Source of the DNA: Acidobacteriota bacterium
GTDB taxonomy: Bacteria; Acidobacteriota; Terriglobia; Terriglobales; Acidobacteriaceae
DNA length: 64,000 nucleotides
Assembly: GCA_021779935.1 (NCBI GenBank)
Contig: JAJXZT010000064.1
Location: forward strand, 126,461 to 190,460
Direction: 5' to 3'
The position numbers and the translations under genes were made by a program. The notes beneath the pieces are model-generated. The model did not search any database. It was not told the DNA's origin and was given only the letters and a program-made list of their open reading frames with translations. Shown here piece by piece: positions 17,701-26,371 of this stretch. Every line of letters starts with the position of its first letter. Positions within the stretch are counted from its first letter, which is position 1.

Positions 17701-18421
17701 GAACAGTTCGCTCGACTATCGCAACCCGGGCCGGTACTTCGGACCAGGTGGACTGGACCGCACGCACCAGCTCTCGTTTGGCAGCTCGTTCACGATCAAG
17801 CATGGACCGCAGATCAGCCTGATCGGTCACTTCTTCTCACCGCTGGCGGTAACGCCTACGCTGCTCAACCAAGGCCGCGCGGGAGAAATCTTCCACACGG
17901 ACATGACTGGTGACGGCACGGTGGGCGACGTCCTGCCGGGCGCAAACGTTGGGTCGTATGGGAGAAGTGTGACAGGGAGCGGACTTAACAGCCTGATCAA
18001 CGCCTACAACAGCACGTATGCGGGCAAGCTGACGCCAGCAGGGCAGGCGCTGGTGAATGCCGGACTGTTTTCGACGGCGCAGTTAATCGCGCTGGGCGCA
18101 ACGGCAGACACGGTGAGTGCGGCGCCGAGCAATCAAGTGAACCTTGGCTGGCTGAAGGTGTTTGACCTGAAGCTGGATTACCCGGTGAAGATGGGTGAGC
18201 GCGTCTCGCTGCATCCATCCATCGGGTTCTATAACCTGTTCAACTTTGCGAACTTCGACAGCCCGAGCAATGCACTGTCGGGCCAGTTGACGGGTACGGC
18301 TGGAGCGATCAACGGCACAGGCCCGGCGGACCATAACTCGAACCGCATTGGACTGGGTACGGGCGTAAATACGATCGGCTCTCCACGTGAGATTGAATTT
18401 GGGTTGCGGCTGGTGTTCTAA
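14792..18421 (+). CDS. Oar-like TonB-dependent outer-membrane receptor
   Basis: Large outer-membrane beta-barrel of 1209 residues for import of bulky substrates, a type expanded in Acidobacteria and usually linked to carbohydrate or peptide uptake. A signal peptide (FAVFAFLIAATIITLPVFGQA) precedes a carboxypeptidase-regulatory-like Ig domain (GNITGVVTDQTGAVVPGAKVTITN, about residues 37-120). The plug follows (VLTSKQIENLPVNGRNFLDLAQLEPG) and then the barrel, ending in the aromatic-terminated GLRLVF. I chose the ATG at 14792 because AAAAGGA lies 9 bases upstream and the signal peptide then starts correctly; the frame is open to 14663. A terminator follows. No TonB box can be named with confidence. 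Confidence 0.93.
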   Translation: MSDARLAPSLRTLFAVFAFLIAATIITLPVFGQATVASGNITGVVTDQTGAVVPGAKVTITNTATGQAITRTSNSAGNYSSGGLQPSVYKIRVEAKGFQTAQLTVSVQVGVNASGNVKMSVGAANQVVEVSTSTAQVNTEQPMIQGVLTSKQIENLPVNGRNFLDLAQLEPGVQIQDGGNFDPTKNGFSSISFGSRAGRTARITLDGIDISDETVGTTTQNVSASAISEFQLSQSSLDLSTELTSSGAVNVVTKSGTNAVHGGGFYNFRDQRAGFAAFPGGKSTPFQRNQFGGNIGGPIIKNDLFFFASAERVKQDLMVPLSPEKPFQNLPSGYPSPFRDNTLFGRLDWIAPHNVRLFYHFNYNWNNDTSAYGQTYQPFANRDNTPGHGVGADWTTGNFSHSVRFGWFKFQNHISDAVAQTGVYNPGSPWDVAIRIGGAGTQERFGPSRLAPQATFQQNTQIKYDGSWVKGSHIIRYGVDFNRIMGGGFASFYGLAPEIRTNNNAAAQAAAAGGPFPGGASNPLNYMMSYALVGNGQGYFTETPAFNYPAGGQHDKRLGLYIGDTWKITPRLTVTYGVRYSHDTGRSDSDLAPPTCDQITTGLNPGTLPPCTGKSLLMNAFGDGLGGRVNQPSMDFGPQVGFAWDPTGSGKTVIRGGAGLYYENAIFNNVLFDRPGRLAQGLFWGYTLVCSAGNPTLQTPQGPVTTFTYGGKSYNLADACGQPVGVAAPIIGAAQKYYQQQIKAAGAQGNPNFIGNTLANGPNSTGNNFYSPNYHTPQSWQMNLGFQHQLRQGMILSVDFLRNVSLHYLLGYDTNHVGDARFLNVPAAQNAIAQTLAACGVSTINQAIAACPGLHPATSTSPVGGATIDDFAGWGLDSGTSYMYGFPASLSVDQNGNPLTVSTGAAFGGINPAVGENVMLFPIGRSTYTALQTKLTGTWQTPFTGVDNANMQVSYSFSRFNTMAGDQDFVNSSLDYRNPGRYFGPGGLDRTHQLSFGSSFTIKHGPQISLIGHFFSPLAVTPTLLNQGRAGEIFHTDMTGDGTVGDVLPGANVGSYGRSVTGSGLNSLINAYNSTYAGKLTPAGQALVNAGLFSTAQLIALGATADTVSAAPSNQVNLGWLKVFDLKLDYPVKMGERVSLHPSIGFYNLFNFANFDSPSNALSGQLTGTAGAINGTGPADHNSNRIGLGTGVNTIGSPREIEFGLRLVF

Positions 18422-18446
18422 CCACAATCTCCTTAGTAACCAACTT

Positions 18447-18480
18447 GGGCTACCGGCATGGGCTGGTAGCCCGTTTTTTT
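18447..18480 (+). terminator. Terminator after the TonB receptor
   Basis: An 8-bp stem GGGCTACC with GGTAGCCC closes a 10-base loop and is followed by G and a run of T. It starts 26 bases after the receptor stop. Confidence 0.85.
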
Positions 18481-18726
18481 GTCAGGATGTGGCGGAAGCG
18501 AATGTTGATGGGGTCGGGATGTGGTGGAAATTCAGCGAGTTGAGAGACTTTCGCGGACGGGAACCGAGGGCGGAACTCTGACCAACGAGCGGCATCCAAT
18601 ATGGTAGGCTTGGTATGACGATCCACAGGCCCAAGGGATGGAATTCCGGCCAGTGGCGTGGCTGAAGATGGCCCGCCGAAAGCCGGAAGCTCCCTGTCCC
18701 GGACCGAATGAAGAGGGTTCAGAGCT
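18481..18726. other. Upstream region of secA
   Basis: No gene in about 245 bases. A possible -10 (TATGGT near 18600) is visible but no convincing -35; I see no known riboswitch or secM-like arrest gene. Confidence 0.35.
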
Positions 18727-21714
18727 TTGATCAACAAGCTACTTGGCAAGGTGTTTGGCACCCAGAACGAGCGCGAACTCAAGCGTTTGAGGCCGCGCGT
18801 ACAGCGGATCAACGACCTGGAGCCGCAGATGCGCGAGCTGACCGATGAACAGCTTCGCGCCAAAACCGACGAGTTCCGGAAGTTTGTACAGGAGCGCCTG
18901 GCGGCAGTGCAGGACGAACCGGATGCGGACATCGACCGGCGCAAACAGATTGAGAACGATAAGAAGCAAGCCATCGAAGAAGCGCTCGACGAGATTCTGG
19001 AAGAAGCGTTTGCGGTGGTGCGCGAGGCAGGCCGCCGCGTACTCAACATGCGGCACTTCGACGTGCAACTGATTGGCGGCATGGTGCTGCACAAGGGCAC
19101 AATCTCCGAGATGAAAACCGGTGAAGGTAAGACGCTGGTTGCGACCCTGCCGGTGTACCTGAATGCGCTCTCCGGACGCGGTGTGCACGTGGTGACGGTG
19201 AACGATTACCTGGCTAAGCGCGACTCGGAGTGGATGGGCAAGCTGTACAGCTTCCTGGGACTTTCGGTAGGCGTCATCATCCACGACCTGGACGACGATC
19301 AGCGGCGCGAAGCATACGCGGCCGACGTGACCTACGGCACGAACAACGAATTCGGATTCGACTACCTGCGCGACAACATGAAGTTCGACCTGAACGACTG
19401 CGTGCAGCGCGGACACAACTTCTCGATCGTCGACGAAGTGGACTCGATCCTGATCGACGAAGCGCGTACCCCGCTGATCATCAGCGGCGCAAGCGAGGAG
19501 TCGACCGACAAATACGCCAAGGTAAACAAGATCATCCCGAACCTGGTGGCGGGCGAAGAACTGGATGGCCCCGAACCGAACGAGAAGATCCTGACGGGCG
19601 ACTTCGTGATCGACGAAAAGCACAAGACGGTGGCAGTCACCGAAGAGGGTTGGGAAAAAGTCGAGAAGATGCTTGGCATCGACAACATTGCCGATCCGGA
19701 GAACTGGGCGCTGAAGCATCACGTGGAAACCGCGGTGAAGGCGCACCACCTCTACAAGCGCGACGTGGACTACGTGGTGAAGGACGGCGAAGTCATCATC
19801 GTGGATGAGTTCACGGGACGCCTGATGCCGGGACGGCGCTGGTCGGACGGACTGCACCAGTCGGTGGAAGCGAAGGAGAACGTAAAAGTCGAACGCGAGA
19901 ACCAGACGCTGGCGACGATCACGTTCCAGAATTACTTCCGCATGTACAAGAAGCTGGCGGGCATGACCGGTACGGCCGAGACGGAAGCGGCGGAGTTCGG
20001 AAAAATCTACAACCTCGACGTGATGGTGATTCCGACGAACCGGCAACTGTTGCGCGTGGAGAACCCGGACATTGTCTACCGCACGGAAAAGGAAAAGTAC
20101 CACGCGGCGGCGGACGACATTGCGAAGCTGACGGAAACGGGCCAGCCGGTGCTGGTGGGCACGACATCGATCGAAAAGTCGGAACGGCTGTCGGAGCTGC
20201 TGAAGAAAAAAGGCGTGAAGCACGTGGTGCTGAACGCGAAGTTCCACGAAAAGGAAGCGGAATACGTGGCACAGGCAGGACGCTTCCGTGCGGTGACCAT
20301 TGCAACGAACATGGCCGGCCGCGGCACCGACATTCTGCTGGGCGGCAACCCGGACTTCATGGCGAAACAGGAGTGCGTGAAGAAAGGGCTGGCGCAACTT
20401 GTGCATGAGGCGGCGGGCGCAGTGGAAGCGCGTCCGGACGATCCGACGACGACCTACTGGTATTACCAGGGCAATGAATATCGTGTCCCGACAGAACAGT
20501 GGACGGAGATCTTCACGAAGTACAAGGCGGAAACGGACGCCGAACACATCAACGTAATTAATGCGGGCGGACTGTTCATCCTGGGCACGGAACGGCACGA
20601 GGCACGGCGCATCGACAACCAGTTGCGAGGCCGCGCAGGCCGCCAGGGAGACCCGGGCGCATCGCGCTTCTACCTGTCGCTGGAAGACGACTTGATGCGC
20701 ATCTTCGCCAAGGAGTGGGTGAGCACGCTGCTGCAACGACTGGGCATGGAAGAGGGCGTGCCGATCGAGTCGAAGATGATTTCGCGCCGGATTGAAGCCG
20801 CGCAGCAAGCAGTGGAAGGGCAGAACTTCGAAGCCCGCAAACACCTGCTGGAATACGACGACGTGATGAACAAGCAGCGCGAGGCGGTCTATGGACTGCG
20901 CCGGCGTCTGCTGGAAGGACTGGACCAGAAAGATCTCATCCTGGAAGACTACGTCCGCGACATGCTGGGAACGCAACTGGATAAGTTCGCGGCGGAGAAC
21001 GTACATCCGGAAGACTGGGACATCGAAGGCCTGAAGAGCGAAGTGTTCACGCGCTTCGGCGTGGACTTTGTCGCCGAGGGAGTGAAGGCCGAAACACTGA
21101 ACCGGCAGGAACTGGGCGATGCGATCTTCGACAAACTGGTGGAACGGTACGAGGCAAAGGAAAAACTGATCGGACCGGAAGCGATGCGTCACCACGAGCG
21201 GGTGATCATGCTGAGCGTGATCGACCAGTTGTGGAAGGACCACCTGCTGGGAATGGACCACCTGAAAGAAGGAATCGGACTGCGCGGCTACGGGCAGCAC
21301 GATCCACTGGTGGAATACAAGCGGGAATCGTTCGAGATGTTCGAGGCGATGATGGCAGGCTTCGAAGAGCAGACGGTGCGCTACCTGTACCTGATGCAGA
21401 TCATCGACGAAGCCGGGACGAACATCACGCCGGGACGGACGTCGGCGCCGCCACAGACGATCGAAGGAGAGTTCGAGCCGGAAGTGCCGGTGGTCTCCGG
21501 CGGAGACGGCGGACGCAGGCGCGCGGTGACTTCGCTGGACGACGTGGAGCAGGAATTCCAGCGCAAGAAACGGCGTGAACTGGAAGAAGCCCGGATGGCC
21601 GGTGCGGGCGAAATGGAAAAAGTGCAACAGGTCGTCCGCGGCGACAAGGTGGGACGCAACGATCCGTGTCCGTGCGGCAGCGGAAAGAAATATAAGAAGT
21701 GCTGCGGCGCCTGA
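18727..21714 (+). CDS. secA: Preprotein translocase ATPase SecA
   Basis: Motor ATPase that drives unfolded preproteins through SecYEG. Walker A is [14 protein letters not shown] (about residues 127-140), Walker B/DEAD is [16 protein letters not shown], and [17 protein letters not shown] is the second ATPase domain. The extreme C-terminus is the zinc-binding SEC-C tail, [16 protein letters not shown], which contacts SecB and lipids. At 995 residues it is about 90 longer than the E. coli protein, from internal insertions and a longer linker. It starts at TTG, supported by AGAGGG about 8 bases upstream and by the conserved start [10 protein letters not shown]. Transcribed alone, with a strong terminator. 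Confidence 0.98.
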   Translation: MINKLLGKVFGTQNERELKRLRPRVQRINDLEPQMRELTDEQLRAKTDEFRKFVQERLAAVQDEPDADIDRRKQIENDKKQAIEEALDEILEEAFAVVREAGRRVLNMRHFDVQLIGGMVLHKGTISEMKTGEGKTLVATLPVYLNALSGRGVHVVTVNDYLAKRDSEWMGKLYSFLGLSVGVIIHDLDDDQRREAYAADVTYGTNNEFGFDYLRDNMKFDLNDCVQRGHNFSIVDEVDSILIDEARTPLIISGASEESTDKYAKVNKIIPNLVAGEELDGPEPNEKILTGDFVIDEKHKTVAVTEEGWEKVEKMLGIDNIADPENWALKHHVETAVKAHHLYKRDVDYVVKDGEVIIVDEFTGRLMPGRRWSDGLHQSVEAKENVKVERENQTLATITFQNYFRMYKKLAGMTGTAETEAAEFGKIYNLDVMVIPTNRQLLRVENPDIVYRTEKEKYHAAADDIAKLTETGQPVLVGTTSIEKSERLSELLKKKGVKHVVLNAKFHEKEAEYVAQAGRFRAVTIATNMAGRGTDILLGGNPDFMAKQECVKKGLAQLVHEAAGAVEARPDDPTTTYWYYQGNEYRVPTEQWTEIFTKYKAETDAEHINVINAGGLFILGTERHEARRIDNQLRGRAGRQGDPGASRFYLSLEDDLMRIFAKEWVSTLLQRLGMEEGVPIESKMISRRIEAAQQAVEGQNFEARKHLLEYDDVMNKQREAVYGLRRRLLEGLDQKDLILEDYVRDMLGTQLDKFAAENVHPEDWDIEGLKSEVFTRFGVDFVAEGVKAETLNRQELGDAIFDKLVERYEAKEKLIGPEAMRHHERVIMLSVIDQLWKDHLLGMDHLKEGIGLRGYGQHDPLVEYKRESFEMFEAMMAGFEEQTVRYLYLMQIIDEAGTNITPGRTSAPPQTIEGEFEPEVPVVSGGDGGRRRAVTSLDDVEQEFQRKKRRELEEARMAGAGEMEKVQQVVRGDKVGRNDPCPCGSGKKYKKCCGA

Positions 21715-21740
21715 GCAAAGCGGCAAACCAAGGAAACAAT

Positions 21741-21771
21741 AAAACCCCGGGGGCGACCACCCCGGGGTTTT
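21741..21771. terminator. Terminator after secA (symmetrical)
   Basis: A 12-bp perfect stem, AAAACCCCGGGG with CCCCGGGGTTTT, closes a GCGACCA loop. With A on one side and T on the other it should work in both directions. Confidence 0.9.
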
Positions 21772-21812
21772 CCGTTAGCGGAGTGTCCCACTCGCATTGC
21801 GAGGAGACTCAC

Positions 21813-21950
21813 ATGAACGAACTGGAAAATATCGTATCACGATATGGTGCGGAGGCAAGCGATTTGTCGCGTCAATGCACGGCATCGGAATTATTGTTGA
21901 CTGACGCGGGTTTTCCGGGTGCGGAGGCAGGTAACTCCTGCAACAAATGA
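21813..21950 (+). CDS. Possible small protein, 45 residues
   Basis: I do not recognise it. A clean GAGGAG ribosome site ends 6 bases before the ATG, and the frame MNELENIVSRYGAEASDLSRQ... runs 45 codons to TGA. The first half is charged and could be helical; the second half contains two cysteines. It lies between the secA terminator and the RsbRD-like gene and may be co-transcribed with the latter. The ribosome site is the main support. Confidence 0.4.
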   Translation: MNELENIVSRYGAEASDLSRQCTASELLLTDAGFPGAEAGNSCNK

Positions 21951-22023
21951 AATCACACGGTGTTGTGACATATTGCGACCGTAATTCGGGCAGCATGGCA
22001 TTTATGTGGAATGGAGGCCAAGG

Positions 22024-22473
22024 ATGTTAGGACTGAAGTTTGCACGACTTATCGAGAAGCACTCACAACGTCTGGGCGAAGGTCTTGCGCACAAGCTGCG
22101 CACGTCGGAGCGTACGGAGGGATTCCGGATCATTCCGGAAGAGGAGCTGGCTCGCGACATCGTGCGGCTCTATGCGAACCTGGCGGACTGGATTGGAATG
22201 CGCACGGAACAGGATGTGGAAAAACGGTACAGGGAGATCGGACGACGCCGCGCGGAACAGGGGATACCGGCAGAAGAACTGGTGTGGGCATTGGTATTGA
22301 GCAAGGAACATCTCTGGCACTTTTTGCAGCGCGAATCAACGGCGGATGGAGCACTGGAGCTGTTCGGTGAACTCGACTTCCTGCTGTCGCTGGAACAATT
22401 CTTCGACCGCGCGACGTATCACGCGATGGCAGGATACAGCGGAGCGAAGAAGAAGAAGGAAGCGGCAGCGTAG
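22024..22473 (+). CDS. RsbRD N-terminal-domain-like protein
   Basis: All-helical cytoplasmic protein of 149 residues resembling the N-terminal domain of RsbR/RsbRD stress sensors (globin-like fold), with the typical pattern YREIGRRRAEQGIPAEELVWALVLSKEHLW in the centre. The STAS domain that transmits the signal in RsbR is absent, so it is a stand-alone sensor domain. The C-terminus is a lysine/alanine tail (GAKKKKEAAA). I used the ATG at 22024 (GGAGG upstream); an earlier in-frame ATG at 22006 is possible. Family assignment is by motif and moderately sure; function is not known. Confidence 0.65.
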   Translation: MLGLKFARLIEKHSQRLGEGLAHKLRTSERTEGFRIIPEEELARDIVRLYANLADWIGMRTEQDVEKRYREIGRRRAEQGIPAEELVWALVLSKEHLWHFLQRESTADGALELFGELDFLLSLEQFFDRATYHAMAGYSGAKKKKEAAA

Positions 22474-22478
22474 GAAAG

Positions 22479-22569
22479 AAGTTACTAAGCTGCTGAGCTA
22501 GAAGCAGAAGCAAAGGCAGAAGCAGAAGCCCCACTCAGGCAATAGAAGTCTGAATGGGGCATGTTTTTT
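22479..22569 (+). terminator. Repeat tract ending in a hairpin terminator
   Basis: TTACTAAGCTGCTGAGCTA (22481-22500, echoed at 24561-24587) is followed by an AGAAGCAGAAGC tract. The hairpin then reads CCCCACTCAGGC with GTCTGAATGGGG (22529-22559), followed by CATG and six T. Here the composite extragenic element seems to serve as the terminator for the RsbRD-like gene. Confidence 0.6.
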
Positions 22570-22575
22570 GCTTAC

Positions 22576-23082
22576 TTACTTGGCCTGCTGTTTGGCCATG
22601 TGGGTGGGATTGTCGACCCAGGCCATGGTTTGATCGTCGGGGACACGGACGCGCACGAGTGTGAGTTCATTGTCTTCAGCGGTGACAATGAATAAGCGCA
22701 TTCGCTGACTGGTGCTGGCGGTGTCCATGTAGACGAGGGTGATCTCGTGATCCTTCCTGGAGAAGACTCGCACAAATGGACGCCAGTTCGAGGGCAGCGA
22801 ACGGTTGACGGTGTTCTCGAAGTCAACCGGTTCGAAGCGTCCGGGCTGGATGTTTTCGAACGTTGCGACCTCGACCTCGGTTTTCCGAGCGTCCCCGGAG
22901 TGACGGGCGAGAGCCATCATCGGTCCCATGAAGATGCCGCGCAGCGGATACTCGGGACGCGGCAGCGAATAGTGATGCCGCAGGGTGTTGACGAGCGAAT
23001 CGAACTCCTTGTCGGCGGCGCGGGCCGGGAGAGCCACGACGACGGCAAGAAGCAAACCAAGGGCGAACGCAGCGCGCTTCAT
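22576..23082 (-). CDS. Secreted DUF4252-like protein, last gene of ECF sigma operon
   Basis: Exported 168-residue protein with signal peptide AFALGLLLAVVVALPARAA. The C-terminal half (WRPFVRVFSRKDHEITLVY ... MRLFIVTAEDNELTLVRVRV) has the beta pattern of DUF4252 proteins, like its upstream neighbour, although overall similarity is low. Its start overlaps the previous gene's stop by 4 bases, indicating translational coupling in the operon 24483-22576. DUF4252 proteins commonly sit beside sigma/anti-sigma pairs; their role is unknown. Confidence 0.7.
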   Translation of the reverse strand: MKRAAFALGLLLAVVVALPARAADKEFDSLVNTLRHHYSLPRPEYPLRGIFMGPMMALARHSGDARKTEVEVATFENIQPGRFEPVDFENTVNRSLPSNWRPFVRVFSRKDHEITLVYMDTASTSQRMRLFIVTAEDNELTLVRVRVPDDQTMAWVDNPTHMAKQQAK

Positions 23083-23645
23083 TTCGGCACCGCCTTGGGA
23101 GCGGGCTTCGCCTTCGGCCGGGTTTCCATCTTTGGAATGCCGAAGTTCCCGCCGAGTTTCTCAAGCTGGCTGGGATTGATGGGGCCATCTAGATTGACGA
23201 ATGTCAATTCACGGGGTTCCTCGACCAGAACGACCATGCCCATCATCTTGCCGTTAACGTTGCGAACGTAGACTGCGACGTGCTCATTGTCTTTCCTGCT
23301 CTCGACGCCGACAATGCGAGTCCACTCGGGCGAACGGAGCTGGGCGCGGATTTCCTCAACGTCGGCAGAGTTATATTCGTTATCCTTGTCGAACTCGAAG
23401 CTCTTCACGTAAATGCCATTCAAGTTCTGAATGAGCTCGCGGCCTTCCTTGTCGTCCTTCTCGCTGGAATCCTGCGACATGAACTGACTTGCCATCCCGA
23501 GCATCTTCTTGTCGAGCTGGACGTCGACGACCTGGCTGGCCTTGGCGGCAAGCTTGTCGAGCTTGACGGGCCACTGGATCTGCTGCGCCATGGCACAGCC
23601 GGCGAAAAAGAGTGCGATGAGTGCTACACGAAGTGGTGCTTTCAT
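23079..23645 (-). CDS. DUF4252 domain lipoprotein-like protein
   Basis: Exported 188-residue protein. The N-terminus RVALIALFFAGCAMAQQ contains a lipobox-like FAGC, so it may be a lipoprotein, although AMA-QQ also fits signal peptidase I. The body matches DUF4252: VQLDKKMLGMASQFM, LNGIYVKSFEFDKDNEYN and a closing MMGMVVLVEEPRELTFVNLDGPI. The tail is Lys/Pro-rich. It overlaps both neighbours by 4 bases. Probably made under control of the ECF sigma factor encoded in the same operon. Confidence 0.8.
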   Translation of the reverse strand: MKAPLRVALIALFFAGCAMAQQIQWPVKLDKLAAKASQVVDVQLDKKMLGMASQFMSQDSSEKDDKEGRELIQNLNGIYVKSFEFDKDNEYNSADVEEIRAQLRSPEWTRIVGVESRKDNEHVAVYVRNVNGKMMGMVVLVEEPRELTFVNLDGPINPSQLEKLGGNFGIPKMETRPKAKPAPKAVPK

Positions 23646-23989
23646 TGTTCACGAGCCTCCCGGTCTCGATTCAACTGCCGTACTTTCCACTGCACCTGCT
23701 GGAGCTTTTCAGAAGTGATGCGCAGGGCGAGCATGACCTGCTGCTTTGCACGTTCGCCTTCCCGCCGCTCCTGAACCTGCTTGTGATATTCGAAGCCTCC
23801 ACCGGCGGCGATGATGATGACGGCCGCGGCCGCCCATCGCAGGACGGGCATGGCAAACCAGCGACGGCTCCGTTGCCGCTGGCGCTCGTGCCCGGCGACG
23901 CGGGCGAGCACGCGATCCGAGAAGCCCTCGGGTGGTTCCTCGCGCCGCAATGCGGATTTCAGTTCTTCTTCCAACCTGTTCATACGCAA
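23642..23989 (-). CDS. Putative anti-sigma factor (single-pass membrane protein)
   Basis: A 115-residue protein with an acidic/basic cytoplasmic N-terminus (RLEEELKSALRREEPPEGFSDRVLARV), one membrane segment (WAAAAVIIIAAGGGFEY, about residues 52-68) and a coiled-coil-prone exported tail rich in Arg, Gln and Glu. No zinc HxxxCxxC motif is present, so it is not a ZAS-type anti-sigma. The position directly after the sigma gene, overlapping it by 10 bases, supports the role; sequence alone does not prove it. Confidence 0.7.
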   Translation of the reverse strand: MRMNRLEEELKSALRREEPPEGFSDRVLARVAGHERQRQRSRRWFAMPVLRWAAAAVIIIAAGGGFEYHKQVQERREGERAKQQVMLALRITSEKLQQVQWKVRQLNRDREAREQ

Positions 23990-24483
23990 CTCATTCCTGT
24001 AACGCGTTCGAGTTTTTCGCGCAAGACGGCGAGCGAACGATGCAAGCGACTCTTGACGGTGGCGAGCGGCATGGCCAGCACGCGCGCGATCTCCTCCACG
24101 TCCATCTCTTCCTGGAAGCGGAGGATGACGACGATGCGCTGCTTCTCGGGCAGAGAGGCAACGACCTGCTGCAATCGGCGGCGGAGCATCGGGTCGCCAA
24201 AGTCCTGCGGCGGCGACGAAGGCTCGGCAACATCTTCGAGCGGCAAGGGATCATGCTTGTGCCGCCGAATGTAGTCGATGCAGCGGTGACCGGTCACCCG
24301 GCGAAGCCAGAAACGGACATGATCGGGCGTCTCAAGGCCGGGCAGGGCATCGTGCAATTGCAGGAAGACATCCTGTGCGAGCTCCTCGGCGGCCATGCGG
24401 TCGCGAAGAAAATGGAGTGCGACGCTAAACACCATGGACTGATGTTCGGTGACCAGCGTTGCGAAGTCTTTCCAGTTCTCCAA
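23980..24483 (-). CDS. ECF RNA polymerase sigma factor
   Basis: A 167-residue sigma-70 family group 4 factor. Region 2 runs over about residues 10-75 (EELAQDVFLQLHDAL and FWLRRVTGHRCIDYIRR), and region 4 over about 105-160 (LPEKQRIVVILRFQEEMDVEEIARVLAMPLATVKSRLHRSLAVLREKL). It heads a four-gene operon with a membrane anti-sigma candidate and two DUF4252 proteins, all with overlapping ends, which suggests envelope-stress control. Autoregulation is usual for such operons, but I cannot name the recognition sequence. Confidence 0.92.
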   Translation of the reverse strand: MENWKDFATLVTEHQSMVFSVALHFLRDRMAAEELAQDVFLQLHDALPGLETPDHVRFWLRRVTGHRCIDYIRRHKHDPLPLEDVAEPSSPPQDFGDPMLRRRLQQVVASLPEKQRIVVILRFQEEMDVEEIARVLAMPLATVKSRLHRSLAVLREKLERVTGMSCV

Positions 24484-24560
24484 GCAGCGCTCCCAGTACT
24501 GCGTTTCCTGCCTTCACACGGTATATACGGAAGTGGAGAGAGAAGCGGTTGCAAAAAAAA

Positions 24561-24600
24561 GCTACCTAAGCTGCTGAGCTACTGAGCAAGAGCAAAGCGA
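24561..24600. repeat. CTGAGCTAC-type extragenic tract
   Basis: GCTACCTAAGCTGCTGAGCT and ACTGAGCAAGAGCAAAGC follow each other between two minus-strand genes. Related to 22481-22500. Confidence 0.5.
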
Positions 24601-24659
24601 TCCGGAGGCGCAAGAACGGAGCGCGATGGTTAAGTGACGAATCAATAAATGACGGCTAA

Positions 24660-26237
24660 CTAATTGAAATGCTTGATCGTAGGCCAGACGTCTTTTAGCG
24701 GCCATTTGAGTCCTATGCAGTGATAAATGGGAATGTTTTCGTCGGGGCGCGCCCAGGGATCGTCGAGCGTGGTAATGACCTTGACGGTGGTGCATTCCTG
24801 CCGGAGCTTCACCGGGTCACCTTCGCCGAGGACGATGAGGCTCTCTCCGGTGTAGCCGCGCGGGCCCCAGTAGTAATAGTTCTGGTGGGTGCTGATGGCG
24901 GGAGGGAGACCATATTTCGGACCGAAGAAGTCAATGGCTCCAGCCTCACCGTAGTTGTTGCCGAAGATCCCGGTTTTGGCGCGAAGGTCGGGGGGAAGGC
25001 TGTTGTAGTAGGTGGCGACGGCGCGCGTCATGTTTCGCCAACCATGCATGTCGGCAAAGAGCTGCGGCAGAGAACCCTGTGGTTGGTTCTCGAACCTGGG
25101 GAGCTGAATGTGCATGAGCTTCGCGTATTGGATGAAGTGCTGCTCGGAAAGAAAAGGAATGGCGGCAGGAACCGAGACGATTCCAAGGAGCGCTATGAGC
25201 GCGGCATAAACCGGGCGAGACCAGCGCAAGGAGCGGCGTTCGGTCCAGTGCTCGAAGGCAACGGCGCCGGCGGCGAACATCATGGGATAGACCGGGGCGA
25301 GATAGTAGTTCTTCCCCTTGAGGAACATCATCGTCAGGAAGGTGACAAGGAATCCCCAGCCGAGGACACGATAGGGTTTACCGATGCGCGTAAAGAAGAA
25401 GACGACGGCGGCGAATACGAGCAGGTAGGCAAGGAAGTTCATCATGCCGGCCTGCTGTCCGACGAAGGGGAGCGGCGAGAGACGGACATCGCGACCGGAG
25501 CGGCGGATGTTCTCCATAAGAATAAGGAAGGGGAAGCCGCGATGGAGCTGCCAGAGGAAGTTGGGCAGGGCCATGAGGCCGGCGATGACGATGCCGATCC
25601 AGATCCACGGGCGGGCGAGCGAGCGGCGCAACGGCGTGAGAAGGATTCCGGAGAAGAGTCCGATGGCGAAGAAAAGGATGTCGTACTTGCTGAGTATGCC
25701 GATGCCGAGGAGGACTCCGAACCAGAGCCAGAGTTTTTGATTGCCGGTCTTGAGAATGCGGATGATGACCAGTGCGCAACCCATCCAGAGAAGCGGCGTC
25801 CAGGCGTTCATGGTGAAGAGATGTCCCATGGCGAGGTAGACGGGCGCGGCAAAGATGGCGAGAGCGGCAAGCCACGGCGCAATGCGCCGGCCGCCGAACT
25901 CAACGGCAAACCAGCCGGTCATCCAGACAATGACGGCAGCGCTGAGAGCGGGAATGAGACGCAGGGCATAAAGCGAGGTGCCGATGGTGTGCTCGAGCAG
26001 CCAGGCAATCCACGGAGCGACGGGCGGCTGATCGACATAACCCCACGCGGGATGACGTCCGCAGGCAAGGTAGTAGAGCTCATCGCGAAAGTAGCCGTAA
26101 CGGGGATCGACGCAGATGTGAAGGATGAGATTGGCGGCGGCTAGTATGGTGACGGCAGCCATGGCGCCGGTGAACCAGCGTGAGCCAGAGGAAAATTCAG
26201 ACTCTGGAGCAGGGGTGAGCGATTCCTGGGTGCTCAT
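24660..26237 (-). CDS. GT39/ArnT-type membrane glycosyltransferase
   Basis: Integral membrane protein of 525 residues with about 10-12 hydrophobic segments and a soluble C-terminal domain. The first exported loop has the acidic pattern VDPRYGYFRDELYYLACGRH typical of the dolichyl/undecaprenyl-phosphate-mannose transferase (PMT, ArnT) superfamily, followed by GYVDQPPVAPWIAWL. Such enzymes move a sugar from a polyprenyl-phosphate donor to lipid or protein on the outer face of the inner membrane. The acceptor is unknown. I chose the ATG at 26237, which gives a short cytoplasmic start; the frame is open to 26321. Confidence 0.85.
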   Translation of the reverse strand: MSTQESLTPAPESEFSSGSRWFTGAMAAVTILAAANLILHICVDPRYGYFRDELYYLACGRHPAWGYVDQPPVAPWIAWLLEHTIGTSLYALRLIPALSAAVIVWMTGWFAVEFGGRRIAPWLAALAIFAAPVYLAMGHLFTMNAWTPLLWMGCALVIIRILKTGNQKLWLWFGVLLGIGILSKYDILFFAIGLFSGILLTPLRRSLARPWIWIGIVIAGLMALPNFLWQLHRGFPFLILMENIRRSGRDVRLSPLPFVGQQAGMMNFLAYLLVFAAVVFFFTRIGKPYRVLGWGFLVTFLTMMFLKGKNYYLAPVYPMMFAAGAVAFEHWTERRSLRWSRPVYAALIALLGIVSVPAAIPFLSEQHFIQYAKLMHIQLPRFENQPQGSLPQLFADMHGWRNMTRAVATYYNSLPPDLRAKTGIFGNNYGEAGAIDFFGPKYGLPPAISTHQNYYYWGPRGYTGESLIVLGEGDPVKLRQECTTVKVITTLDDPWARPDENIPIYHCIGLKWPLKDVWPTIKHFN

Positions 26238-26371
26238 GAAAATTCTGGCCCTTCCTTTTGTTGGATCAAGAGTTGAGCGCTCCGAGATGGCGCCGAACGC
26301 TTGAAGAGATATCGCAAGCAAGTACGAATGAGCAACCGCAAAAGTTCAAAAGCTCACGACGAGTGGCACTT

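Noticed and set aside
18739-21726. 995-residue open frame opposite secA
   Set aside because: It mirrors secA codon for codon on the other strand, a common effect of high GC; the translation is rich in His, Arg and Gln with no domain.
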